This document shows, one piece after another, positions 21,756-35,400 of a stretch of 64,000 bases of DNA (positions are counted from its first letter, which is position 1; every line of letters begins with the position of its first letter). Both the position numbers and the translations under genes were made by a program. The notes below the pieces were generated by a model, which was not told the origin of the DNA, made no database searches, and saw nothing but the letters and a program-made list of their open reading frames with translations. The stretch is from Epiperipatus broadwayi. Lineage: Eukaryota; Onychophora; Udeonychophora; Euonychophora; Peripatidae. The DNA is taken from contig JAQFVV010012991.1 of assembly GCA_028023455.1 (NCBI GenBank), positions 166,080 to 230,079 on the forward strand, in the 5' to 3' direction.

Positions 21756-22365
21756 TTTAGTTTAGTTTCTAAAAAGCAAACTAATAATTTGTCAGATTAT
21801 TAAAGTAAATGAAAGTTTTTTCAAAAATAAATTTCTATTTATAATTGGTAAAAATAATCTACAGCAGACAGTATAAAATATACTTTTTTCAACCTATTAC
21901 AACAAAGCAGTCTCCTTCATTGATTTCTTTTTCAATTTACTTTCATGTAAAAGTAAATAACTTTCACTAAAATTTGAACTATTCTTCTAAAATAATTATA
22001 TTTTTACACATATTTTATACAAATAATAATAAATATGTAAAAATTACTCTAAAACATACATTTTCATTTTGAAAATCAAAACAAAGAACTTAGAACTGTC
22101 AAAATTGTTAACAAGTTCTCTCTTTTGTAGAGAATGAGAAATAACCAATCAGTGCCTTGGAAGGCAGGCCTTATCTCATTGTTATAACTTTAAATTTAAA
22201 TATTATTAATTTATTAGTTGTAAAATAATTATAAAGAGGGCAACATCATACGGTGTGTTTTTCTTGATAAAATAGCCATAAAATCGGCAAAATAACAAAA
22301 ATAAGCTGTCTGAGAGTAATTTAAAGCCGATACAAGAATCTTCAGTGAATACATTCTACAAGTTA
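21756..22365 (+). repeat. Dispersed repeat RD, ~600 bp
   Basis: Aligns along its length with 59609-60195: 'ttttagtttagtttctaaa', 'aataaatttctatttataat', 'tcatgtaaaagtaaa', 'gaactgtcaaaatt', 'aaatattattaatttatta', 'gcaaaataacaaaaata' and 'gagagtaa' occur in the same order at similar spacing. It has no open frame. It may be an old non-autonomous element. Confidence 0.75.
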
Positions 22366-22499
22366 ATGATCTGAAACTTCCACTTAACAAAACAGCAAAT
22401 CAAAAGCTCAAATGACACAGAAAAGTCTGTAGAGCAAGGAGAATCAAAAGGAGGTATGCATCACTGACAAGATCAAAAATGTATGTTTTAAACTATTCA

Positions 22500-22655
22500 G
22501 CAAAAAATATTTAAAATTTTAGAAAGAAATTACATCAATTCAAATCAATAAGAAAGACTGATGAAATACTGGTAAAAAAGTTTCTATGGATTGGAAATAC
22601 TAAAACAATTGCTGAGAGATGTTCATTTCTGCAATGTATTGATGACTGAACAAGA
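22500..22655 (+). pseudogene. Possible decayed LINE 3' tip
   Basis: The end 'ttcatttctgcaatgtattgatgactga' region (about 22623-22650) recalls the LINE terminus where coding ends in LQWID followed by GAT repeats. The match is short and weak. Confidence 0.3.
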
Positions 22656-22691
22656 ATTGTAGACATATGTCTTAATTTATATATATATATA

Positions 22692-24429
22692 TTAAACTGT
22701 GTTCGAATATGTGTATTTGAATCACCAGTCTCTTAGGCAGAGAAGAACATACTCGGAGAGTATGTATGCCCAAACGATAGCTATAAAGTATATAACTAGC
22801 ATTACATTTCCAGGACATAGATTCTTCTCGGCTGTTGAGTTCAACACTAAGTTCAAAGCACTTTTTTTGTTTGTGTATAAACACAGGCGCCAGCTGCTTA
22901 TTCTAAAAGAATACTAAAAGAATAGACAACGCACTTTGAATAGTGGCCACTAACTCAATGCCTAAATCCACGACTAGCTCAGTTGTTTGTAATCACTAAT
23001 AGATTATACTTAATTAGTGATTAAAAGAATTAATAAAAGAATTTGTTAAAAAGAATTGATAAAAAGAATTGACCAACAAATATAGTTTAATTTTAAAGAT
23101 AATTTATTAACTAACATTTATTTACTAAATTTAAACATTTTATAATTCTAATAAAACACATGCATATTTTAAATTAACATTTCTAAATAGTTTAAACATT
23201 CCTATAGATTTAATAACAAAACACTCTAATTTAACTAATAAATATTGATATAATGACCACGCACATATTAACTCATGTACACACATAATAATGATAATAA
23301 AGGACGACATAGCATTTGAAATTTAATCACACACATCAATAGTTCATTTATGTATGATATAGAGTTCATATAATTAGATTCTTGAAAGATTCATATGAAT
23401 TAAAGCAATGCAATGGCTATTACAGTATAAACGAAATAAGCAAATGTTTTTACCTAGGCGTTTTTGAATGTTGACGTAGAATTTTGTTCTTTGGAGGCTG
23501 CTTTCAGTGAGGATATTTCCATTATAAATGCTTACCAGCTGGCTGGGATTTTTCCTTAACGAGTTTCCTTATTTTCACGATTATTACTATTGGAGACAAT
23601 TAGATATGGACGGAGATTTTCTACGATGTTAAGCTGACATTATTTCACGGGCTGATCTGCTGTTTTCTAGGACATCTGGGCTGGAGATAAATGTGTGTTC
23701 CCAAGATCTTCTCAACACTGCATTTTGTTTGTTAACTGCTCAATTAATTTCTGAACTGCACTACTCAATTACTTTGTGAACTGATTGTCTCAACTGATTG
23801 TCTGATAAAATATTCAGTATTTATACCAATGAAGTGTTTTCTTTTCAATATCCTCCAGAAAATATCTGTTGTCAGAATTCTTTATCAATTAATCCTTTGA
23901 CAAACGTGTTTTGGAAGATTGCTTAATTAGTAATAGCCATGCAATAAAACGTGTTGTTTTATTTTATTAATAGCCATTGCCATGTTTTTAATGATAATCT
24001 TCTTTTATTTTGCATACATTTTATTTATTTACAAATCGCACATATATACGCACATATATTTTTAATACAATTTACTATTTAGTTCAACATTATTCTTTAT
24101 TTAATTAAACTTGAATGAAAAGAGATTTGTATGTTTTAACTTTTTAAATTATATTTTTACGAATACTAATACAACTATTTATTTCCTTTTGTAAACCTTT
24201 AGTTTCATTTCTCAAACCAAGACACCCCCTCCCCCCTTTTGATTAATTAATTGTAGCTTTTTTTTAATTTCAAAAACTAACGCTAGAAAACTATTTAATT
24301 CTTATCTTTTTTCTAAAACAAACTGCAATAAACTCTTCAACATTTAATTTTATGTTTTCTTTTATGAACAATTATTTTAATAATATAATTTTAGATAAAA
24401 TTATATGTGCCTATATCAATATAGGTACA
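22692..24429 (-). repeat. 3' LTR (minus orientation)
   Basis: 1738 bp, aligning end to end with 26834-28569 with about 50 differences counted by eye. On the minus strand it begins TGTACC and ends GTTTAA; the start has the usual TG but the end is not the common CA. Confidence 0.9.
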
Positions 24430-24692
24430 TTACACCGCTCCTCCTTTTTGAGTGTAAAATGCGTCATTTTTGACCATTTTATCTCTGACAACATTAAATC
24501 TTACTTTATTATTCTTTCTAAGTTTGCTTTTTGGTATCTTTTCCTTTTCCATGCTAAGGTCAATCTCCAATTATGCTTTTCTTCTTTCTATGCTGGTAAC
24601 ACTGCTTACAATGTTCATCCTGGATAATGATCATGAGGACAAACTAAATTTGTGGCACAGGGATCTTTTATAAACGAAGCTTCGGCTGCCGA

Positions 24693-24884
24693 TTCTCTTG
24701 ATTGGACTTTGACTAAGAAAAGGTGGCTGCAAATGGCAGGAATTTCAACTGTCCATTTCCAACTTATGCCCTGGAAAACGATTGCCAATTCTCTTGATCG
24801 GACTTTGACTAAACAGCTGCAATGGCAGGAATTTTCAACTGTCCATTTCCGACTTACGCTTTGGAAAACGAGGTACGAGACATG
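24693..24884. repeat. Internal tandem repeat of the LTR element, 96-bp unit
   Basis: Two imperfect units starting 'ttctcttgattggac' at 24693 and 'ttctcttgatcggac' at 24789, each with 'aactgtccatttcc' and ending in 'ctggaaaac' or 'ttggaaaac'. It lies in the non-coding 3' interior and could be a packaging or structural region, but that is a guess. Confidence 0.8.
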
Positions 24885-25776
24885 GGGATTCTCCTTTGAA
24901 AGTGACTTATGACTTACTCTGGTTGTTGCCAGTGTGCTCTTTAAAAGAGGAATGATCCTGGCCAATCCGTTGCGGTTACTAGAATTTATCCAGTCAAGAG
25001 CTTTAAACTTAATCCTTATCTAACTTATTTCAATACTACCCTCATCCCTTTAGATTTGAATCCTTATACGCTCCTAATACAACTTAGATTGACTTTCATT
25101 TATATTATTTTTAAATTCATTACGAACATTATTTAAATATTTAGTTTTACGATACTTATTTTAAACCCATATGAACATTATCCATATTTATTTATGCTAC
25201 AAAATTATTTTGAAACTATCACGGACATCAGTTTACATATTTATTTATATTACAATATTATTTTAACCCATTACTTTAACTTACATATTAACGTGCGTGT
25301 ACTCTGAGAAAAAAAAACTATTTTACTTTATTATGATTCATTCATTATTATTATTTACTACAGATATATTATACTTATTTGCTTAACTTAATTTCTTTTT
25401 GCTTATTTCCGTTATCTTATTTATTTATTTCGACCTACAACTCTACTTTTACATCATTAATTTGACCCATTTATTTAACTTGATTTTTTATTTATTTATT
25501 TGATCTGTTTATTTACGAGCATTTCCTTAATTAATATTTGCGTGGAGAGAAAAAAAAATCTTTTATTTTGCGAAGCCTATGTTATTATTATTACTTGCAA
25601 CATTTCATTTATTATTATTCATTCATTTTTTTAAATTTATTGTCTTAAGTTTTAAATAGAAGTTTCAGATTTAATTTATTAGATTTATTTACTTTAGAAT
25701 AATCATATTCGTGCTCATTGTCCATTTCCGGTCCTTTTTGTTTATTTCCTTTACTATTCTGCCCATTTACTAACTC

Positions 25777-26475
25777 TTAAACTACGTCCGGCGGCTCCTT
25801 TTTTCTTTCTACAAATTCTATAATATAAACTAACTTTCCTCTCTTATCGGTTCCGCTTTTATATTTTATTGCTTTATCTCTTTCTGTTCTGTTTTTGACC
25901 TTGTAAATTAGAAAACTTTTAAGCTTTACAGATCTCCGTATTTTTCCTAATCGTGAATATTTTTTCCTATGCTTCCTCTTTGTTTTAAATCTATGTCTAC
26001 AGCGAATGCGAACGTTTACTTTAACCCTTTTAAATTTTTGTAAAAACTTTTCTACACTATCTACTACCTTGAACTTATGTTTGTCTACTTTATTTATCAC
26101 AATGCTATCTGATTCTAATTCAATTTCTATGTCTTTTATCACCTCAACTTCCTTTTCAACTTCCTGACTTTCTTTAATTAAATCTAACTCTATAACTTCT
26201 TGGTTCTTCTCTACCTTTACCATTATCTCACATCTTATTTCTCTTACTTCTGCTCTGAGTTCTTTAATTTCTGTTTTAACCTGACTAATTTCTGCCTTCA
26301 ATTATGCTTTGAGTTCTTCTTTGAGCTCTTGTTGGCTTTGTTTAATTTCTTGACACATTTCTTCCATCATATTCATCATCATTTTCATCATCATTCGCAT
26401 CTCAGATACTTCTTCTTTCTCCTTTTCTACTAACTGGGGATTTTTAAAATATATTGGGCTTTCTTTCGGATCCAT
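25777..26475 (-). pseudogene. Gag-like protein of the LTR element, one internal stop
   Basis: The frame starts at an ATG at 26475 (MDPKESPIYF) and runs about 57 codons to a TAA at 26302-26304. It then continues in the same frame without a break to 25777. The first part holds a glutamate/methionine-rich, probably coiled-coil segment. The second begins with heptad-like KTEIKELRAEVREI and then has a very basic region (RHRFKTKRKHRKK) and ends in PPDVV. A coiled coil followed by a basic nucleic-acid-binding tail fits a structural Gag-like role, but no CCHC zinc knuckle is seen and no family is recognised. The single stop may be a nonsense mutation or a read-through signal; context favours mutation. 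Confidence 0.6.
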
Positions 26476-26814
26476 TTTCGAAATTTTCAATTTCAAAGTA
26501 CTAGCGCTTATGTTAAACTAAATTTAAATATGACTTATTTATTTATTTTTTCTTACTAAGACAGAAACTCACGCTAACTCCACCCTTTTAGTCCTTTTCT
26601 CTACCTGATCTAATGCTTTAACTCTGCCCAAATATCAACTGTCTCTGATTTGATAGCATACATGTCAAAATCTCTTTTCATTTCGAAAAAAAAATTTTCG
26701 GTCAATTCCTTTTTTTTTTAAATTAAAACACTTTTACATACGTAATTTAACTTTTTAGATTTTTATTTTCAACAAAAACAAAGTATTTAATTAACTGTCA
26801 TTTATGACAAGTTC

Positions 26815-26832
26815 GCCCCATGTTGGGCACCA
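26815..26832 (-). other. tRNA primer binding site
   Basis: Reads TGGTGCCCAACATGGGGC on the minus strand, directly next to the 5' LTR end. It is close to the TGGCGCCC-type sites complementary to the 3' end of a lysine tRNA, with differences that look like CpG decay. Confidence 0.8.
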
Positions 26833-26833
26833 T

Positions 26834-29477
<2,644 letters not shown>

Positions 29478-29860
29478 TTTCATATCCATGTTAAACTATA
29501 TAATTTGCTTAATTTATTAATAATGTCATTTATGTCATCTTTACAACCACAAATAAAAATGTTGTCAACATATCTCATATAAATTTTACTACTTGAAATA
29601 TTATTAGTATTTAAAATAATGTCCTCATACATAGAGAAAGTAAAGTTACAAAACTGCACAACTATAGGAAGATGTGTTACCAAATTCTGGATATTTTTAC
29701 AGTATTTACCTTCAAATGAAGCAACTATATTGCCTTCAATAAAATTTAAACAAATCAATAATATGTTTTATAATAAATTGATTAATTCCTTTACTTGTTA
29801 AGCCTTGTTCAATAATTTGTCTAGTTTCTGTAAACTAGATTTTCTTTTGCTATATTTTTT
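29478..29860 (-). pseudogene. Penelope-like reverse transcriptase fragment
   Basis: On the minus strand a frame reads through 29758-29480 and, with a disruption, further upstream to about 29860. Key pattern: an FEGKYCKN segment (the F-x-G/N-K-x-Y strand before the catalytic loop), a degraded G-S-P-type region, FTFSMYEDIILN, and then YMRYVDNIFICG. The last is the palm motif C of Penelope-type reverse transcriptases (Y-x-R-Y-V-D-D-I-F) with the second aspartate changed to asparagine, which should abolish catalysis. It is flanked by no other element part. It is about 120 of the several hundred residues expected for the domain. Confidence 0.7.
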
Positions 29861-30995
29861 CTATCCAGTTATCAATAAAATCATTTGCCTTATGTGTTTC
29901 TGAATAGTGATAAGAGTGGTAAATTGTAGATCTTAAGGTCTATAGTTCATGACCCAGTGTGTTGTTTCTGAAACTCAGCCATTTTATGAGCTCTCGAACA
30001 GTAAATGATTTGATAACTTATCATTTAATAAAATTTATTAAAAACAATTTAACGATTTTATTCTAGAAAAACATCTTAGCACAGAAAAGTAAGAACAAAA
30101 ATCTGTTTTCTATATTTAATGTCACTATAATGTTTAAACATCACATTACTTTAAAACAGGTAACCTTTTGATTACTTTATCAATTCTTAGGGAGTTTAAT
30201 TTTAAAACCAATCTGTCTAGTCAAACAAAATAGAACTATTGATATCAGCTTTCAGTTGTCAAATGTCACATAACCTTCAGTGAAATTTTCTGAACACTTG
30301 ACACTTCAACTATGTATATTGACTTCTAGATTTGTGATTTTTATATCTACTGTTTCACTTATCCACTGTTTCAGTTATCCACTGATCTAAGAACTGCATT
30401 ATTGCAAATAATTTTAACATAAAAAAAAAGTTTTAACAATGGCTCATGTCTTTGATGTTGATATCATTTAATGCGAAAAGCCATGATTATTTATATTTTC
30501 ATATAACTACACTAAGAACTTAAAATCTACCCCCCCCCCTTGAGAAATTTCTCCAGCAAAATGACAAGGTTTTTGTTTAATGAATTTATAAATATGAGAT
30601 ATCCTAAAACATTGTTGACTAAGCAGTAATAAAATCTTCAACAGTTAAGAGAAAAAACTTTTGCTACTTAAAACAAAAGAAGCAATTAATTAGAAGTTTT
30701 ACCACTAATACTTACTTTTAATAGTGACTTAACCAATATTAATTACTTACTGCAAATACACTTTGCCACATTAAATTCTACAGATTATTTAAAATCTATT
30801 CTTCTCAAACTATCTAAAGTTGTGCATCAAAGACACAAAACACTTAAGAATAAACTTGTCAAAACAAATTTTATTACTAATTTTGTATTAAAAAGGGACA
30901 TTTTTCATTTGGAGATGAAGATATCTTATATGCAAACATATTCTTACAAAAATGGTCCAAAATAATTTTTTAATAATTTGAAATAATATATTCCT
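29861..30995. other. AT-rich non-coding stretch
   Basis: No gene recognised. A C-run at 30530-30539 is the only feature. Confidence 0.4.
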
Positions 30996-31122
30996 AACTA
31001 TGTCAATTGTAGTCAAACGTTGATGGCCTAGTGGTCAGCATAGCTGCCTTCCAAGCAGCTGGCCCGCGTTCGCCTCCCGCTCAACGCTTTGACATATGGA
31101 AAAAAAAACTATGTCAATTGTA
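30996..31122 (+). mobile_element. tRNA-derived SINE (family S1) with 16-bp target duplication
   Basis: A perfect direct repeat AACTATGTCAATTGTA flanks the unit (30996-31011 and 31107-31122). The body at 31017-31087 is tRNA-like: A box TGGCCTAGTGGTCAG, an anticodon-like arm with CTTCCAA in a 5-bp stem (GCTGC/GCAGC), a degenerate B box (GCGTTCGCCTCC) and a 6-bp acceptor-like stem (CGTTGA with TCAACG). It is followed by 'ctttgacatatgg' and an A tail. The T arm has mismatches, so this is a retroposed SINE and not a working tRNA-Gly(UCC) gene. A second copy lies at 33002-33106. Confidence 0.85.
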
Positions 31123-31733
31123 AAAATATAAATTTAATATATTATGTAGACTGTAACGGATTCTTGAACCATTATGTATCTGAATTAACAGTCGTTATAT
31201 TAGAAAAATTAACCATAGATTTGATATTTTGCACAAAAATAAAGACAGATTAATATCCGCGTTCTTCAATTTATCAAATCACTCAATGATTTAAGAGTGA
31301 GTATATTAAACAATTTTTTTACCACAAAAGAAAGAAAACAAAAGGAAAGTTTTTTATTTTTATTTTTAAGACCTTACATCCACATGGAATAAATATGAAC
31401 ACAGACAATATTATATCCTTGAATTATCTATTTTCTGAATACACTATTTTTGATTTTTTTTATTAATGTTTATTACTTAATATGTTAATCAATAATGTGT
31501 TTTTCTTATATGTGGGATTTAATATGAATATATAATTTTTGTAATATATAATTTTTTGTATTTATATATTTTTAAACATACATACTTTTTATATAGACAT
31601 GTATACAAATCAATTTTTTAATTGATATATAATAAATAATAAAAAATTATATATATATATTAGTTATATACAGTGTATATATAATATTTCAATACAAATA
31701 TATTGTCCATACTAAACTTAATGGCATGTATAT
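31123..31733. other. AT-rich non-coding stretch
   Basis: No gene recognised. Confidence 0.4.
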
Positions 31734-31790
31734 CGACGGTATAAGTTGGAGTGGATAGGTGTAGGGAATTTGAAAATCTGAGTTCAAATC
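31734..31790 (+). other. Possible decayed tRNA-like sequence
   Basis: Shows 'gttggagtggataggtg', which resembles an A box, and 'gagttcaaatcc', a good B box (GGTTCAANTCC type), about 30 bases apart, then runs into a TA repeat. Arms do not fold well by hand. It may be another SINE head. Confidence 0.3.
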
Positions 31791-31799
31791 CTTTCTAAA

Positions 31800-33000
31800 T
31801 ATATATATATTAAAAATAATTATACATAAAAAGTATTTTTCAACACATGGTTTTGTGCCCATTCCAAATGTTAATTATTGATTTAACTATGTGGCGAAAA
31901 AGACATTTTATGTATTTTTAATATTTTTATAGCTGTTGGATAAGATTTTTTTTATTATTTATTATAATTTGTTACATTTTCATTTACCATTCTCAAACTT
32001 CCTCAATTCACAACTTTGACGTCATCCATTTCAGATAAATACAATAATGATTATTACTAATCATTATCGAAACTAGAGATTACCTCTAGCACAGATATAA
32101 ACTTTAAACCTCAGTTAAAGATTAAATATATCTGATTTTTTTATTTATTTTACACACACGGAGTTATTAATCTTTCTCTTTCCCGTGTGTAATATCTTAT
32201 AGATATAATAAACACCTCCATTCTTATTATAATTTATATAAAAGAATAGCATAATTGATTTCATTAATTTTTATTTTTAATTAATGAATTAATTATTATT
32301 ATTATTTATGAATTAATTAATTATTTAAATGTTTTTGTAAAGTTTTGATAAGAAAGTAATTAAATCGAAGAAAATAAGATATTTATTACAACGGATTAGC
32401 AATTGATTATTACTTCAACTCTCTATCAAAAGATTATTAACCTATAGAATCTATTTGTGTTATCAGATATGAAATTATTTGATGATGACTGGTGCTTTGG
32501 TTAAAATATTAAATAGCTTTGTATACAAATAAACATATATATATGATGACATAAGGTTAGGATAGAATGATCGCATCTCTTGAAATGTACAGTAGTTTTA
32601 CAGGAAGTATTTTGTGAATTAAAGTCATTTAGATTTTGTAGCTGAGAATTGATTTCAAAACAATAATAGCACTCACACGAAGAATTGAAAATAATTGCTA
32701 GATAGTTTAAAGTTTTGTTTGTTGTTTTTTTTTCAAAAAGGAAAAAATAAATATTGATAATAACGAATAAAATAATTGAATGACTTGTTATTGAGAATTG
32801 ACATGAAGTTTTCACAATTGAAATAACTGAATTTAAATTCACGGACCTTGATTTCTAGAATTTGCCATTATCTCATTACATTAAACTAAGTAAGATATAT
32901 TAACAAATTAGAAGAATTAAACATATCTTTACTTATAATATTAATACAAGTGAAAACATAATGGATAAAATTAATCATTAATTAAAGTTTGGATAGAGAT
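31800..33000. other. AT-rich non-coding stretch
   Basis: No gene recognised; a 113-codon minus-strand frame at 32501-32842 lacks recognisable motifs. Confidence 0.4.
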
Positions 33001-33001
33001 G

Positions 33002-33106
33002 TTTTTTTTTCTTTTTCATGTGTCAAAGAATCGGCCGGGAAGCTAACTCACGAATCCGGGACAACTGCTTGTAGGGCAGTTGTGCTGACCATTCAGCCAC
33101 CGACGG
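33002..33106 (-). mobile_element. tRNA-derived SINE (family S1), second copy
   Basis: On the minus strand it begins 'cgtcggtggctgaatgg', with A box TGGCTGAATGGTCAG, anticodon-like arm ACTGC-CCTACAA-GCAGT, B-box side 'cggattcgtgag', and then 'ctttgacacatg' and a mostly A tail (poly-T at 33002-33017 on the plus strand). Head, tail and layout match the copy at 31012-31106, so they are one family. This copy has about nine extra bases in the T arm. No target duplication is obvious. Confidence 0.8.
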
Positions 33107-33279
33107 AAATAACTTAAAAGAAAATATGCCTATACATTTAAAAAGTAAGATATTTTAAAAATGCATTTAACATGGGCTTCTTAAAAATCTGAATTTTGAA
33201 CAAGTCATAAAACAGCAATAAAAAGAGATTACTGGCCCGTATAGCAAAATGTTGGGGTTAACATCGTGAATCAAAAATA

Positions 33280-33500
33280 AAACAGATGAATGAAAGAACA
33301 GACAACTATCACTAACCTCATTGAAATATTCAAGAAGCTGAAACGGAAATGAGCAGTACACATTGTTAGGAAAGTAATAACAGGTGGTCAACTGAAATAT
33401 AAACTGAATCCCAAGGCAGAGTAAAAGACGTTTAAAAAAACAAAATGTGAAGAGTATGAGATAAAAAAGTTTGGAGTGATTTGAAGAGAAGGTATGTATC
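33280..33500 (+). pseudogene. Decayed RTE-type LINE 3' region
   Basis: The order 'aagaacagacaactatcac', 'ttgaaatattcaagaagctg', 'ataacaggtggtcaactg', 'actgaatcccaaggc' parallels the C-terminal coding part of the intact LINE (its QTGVTDLIEKIKRLKW ... NRWTIEILNWIPR segment). Divergence is high, so it is either very old or a related subfamily. Confidence 0.5.
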
Positions 33501-34440
33501 AGTGTATATAAATTAAACTTTAACTAAGAAACGATCCTGTAGTGAGAAAATGTTCCATGTAGAATTTAGCATTGCCATGATATTGGTATACATTCCACCA
33601 AAAAATGTTTTAGGGTTAACCATTTAAATACATTCCAATTATTTACTCCTCATGCAAACATAAATATTAATGCTATAATTAATATTATATATATATATAA
33701 TTATCAATTATTACTTCGCCCGCCCCCCTTAAAGTTTGGTGCATCGGTAGAGTGTTGTGAAACTTTTTGCGAATTCCTGATCAATAAATCAATCATTTAT
33801 TTTTTATATATAATCATTAACTTTTTAATAAATAGTATGAGAGGAAGATAACTTGCTCGAAATGGGTTTTGTCAATAGTATTACATTAAACATTCATTTT
33901 TATTGCTAAAGACAATAGCTACTAATTTATAAAAAAAACCGGTTGTAAATAAACTATTTTTAGCAGTAAAAAAAAAAGAAAAGTATAACGTCAGCTACTG
34001 AATAAATAGCTTGTACTAACTTTTAAAAATGTAAGCCATAAACTATAAGTCATTTGATCTGTCTTTTTAATCAATTACAAATATACTACTATTAGTCTAA
34101 ACACCACAAATTCAACAAATGTTATTATTTGAACAAAATCACAAGCATATTTCGCATTTTAAAGTATTTATTGTTATTAAAGCAATACATTTATATAACA
34201 TGTAAAATGCATTTCAATATATATTAAACTACAAATAATGTAAAAAATACTAAAACTGAGTTTGAATATAATAAAATTTAGTAACATTTATTGTATCAAG
34301 TATACTTTCAACGCTTTTATGTCATATTCATAATTAGTCTGTTGAGAACATTACATTTTGCCGATTTGAGTGCTATTTGATTTTTGGTTCATTTTACGTT
34401 TATTTTGTGTAATGAATAATGTCACTTTTATTTTACATTT
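33501..34440. other. AT-rich non-coding stretch
   Basis: No gene recognised. 'ttggtgcatcggtagag' near 33737 resembles an A box but has no B box. Confidence 0.4.
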
Positions 34441-35400
34441 GTGACCGTTCCTTCCTTCGTACATAACTTTAACAACATTCGGATCACAATTATGGCCAGA
34501 CGGAGGAATTAACAGCTTTGGGCTTTATCTTAGATTTTTTTATACATTAATGATTGTTTTTTTTTAAAGAAATTTTATTCTATTGCTATATTGATTGTTA
34601 CAATTACAAATATGACATCAATTACATATCGATTTGAAGCAATATAGATCCGACCTCCCATGTTGCTCTTGTGATATAGCTTGGGGCAGTTAGTCAGTTC
34701 TTCTTCATCATTTTCTCCATGACATTCTTAAATTTAGTACCATATGAGTCTTTCATCTTTTCAATTGTTGCTTTACATCTGACACACCACAGGGCATAAT
34801 TCATGAAAATTGCCAGTCTTATGTCTGTAAATAGACCCTGTTCTATATAGTCTTTGATTGATTTATAGTTTCCCTTTGTAGTGCTGTACCATTTATGAGT
34901 ATTGATCTGTAATTGGACACACTGGGACATCTAAGAAAAATGTGGTCAAATGACTCCTCCTCTCTCCCACACATCAGGCACACAGGATCCATCTTCTTGA
35001 AATTTTTCCTGTATGCCAAAAAAGAGTTCATAGGGAGGAAGTCCAGGTTAATTTTAATTAAGAAGCCTTGAAATTTTGCCTCAATGAACCAGAATTTTGA
35101 GCTCAAAATGAGTTATTTTTGCTGTGTATGATTGTAAAGTCATTCTAGTTTTAACATTTGCTTTGGTCTCACCATAATATACATATGGATAATTTTTTGG
35201 GCTGCACAAATGACAAAATTTGAACATTGGATCTGGTCCAATGGGGTCTACACTGAATTGCAGTCAAAAAGACTACCCATATGTATATTATGGTGAGACC
35301 AGGACAAATGTTAGAACTAGAATAACTCAACCATCATTAATGTATAAAAATCTAAGATAAAGCTCAAAACCATTAATTCTTTGTCTTTCATGATCATGAA
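34441..35400. mobile_element. Palindromic Penelope-like endonuclease remnant, split by a LINE
   Basis: The right arm (about 35270-35400, plus) reads DYPYVYYGETRTNVRTRITQ, the GIY-YIG motif, followed by 'aaaatctaagataaagct'. The left arm is its reverse complement in two pieces: 35128-35185 (the GIY-YIG part) and 34495-34557 ('agctttgggctttatctt' side). The two pieces are separated by the LINE insertion at 34558-35127. Head-to-head Penelope copies of this sort are common products of that element's insertion mechanism. Confidence 0.7.
34558..35127 (-). mobile_element. 5'-truncated LINE (different clade) with zinc-finger C-terminus
   Basis: Flanked by an 8-bp direct repeat ATGATTGT (34550-34557 and 35128-35135), with a T run on the left side (minus-strand A tail). 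The minus strand encodes two overlapping-frame pieces. The first (35106-34843) contains CLMCGREEESFDHIFLRCP, the C-x2-C-x(7-8)-H-x4-C knuckle at the end of many LINE reverse transcriptases (zf-RVT type). The second (34930-34694) continues with ALWCVRCKATIEKMK. A frameshift separates them. Only the last ~170 codons remain. The clade differs from the RTE-type element at 45 kb, which lacks this finger. Confidence 0.75.

Noticed and set aside
22699-22917. 72-codon frame repeated at 26841 as a conserved gene
   Set aside because: Both lie in the LTRs, in antisense to the element, and are alike only because the LTRs are duplicates.
24352-24965. Small frames in the LTR element interior as proteins
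   Set aside because: They overlap the LTR edge and the 96-bp tandem repeat in both strands, without domain features.
31017-31087. A functional tRNA-Gly(UCC) gene
   Set aside because: The T arm has mismatches and the B box lacks the usual GGTTCGA; the unit has an A tail and a target duplication, so it is a SINE.
33737-33775. A tRNA gene near 'ttggtgcatcggtagag'
   Set aside because: Only an A-box-like string; no B box or cloverleaf could be drawn.
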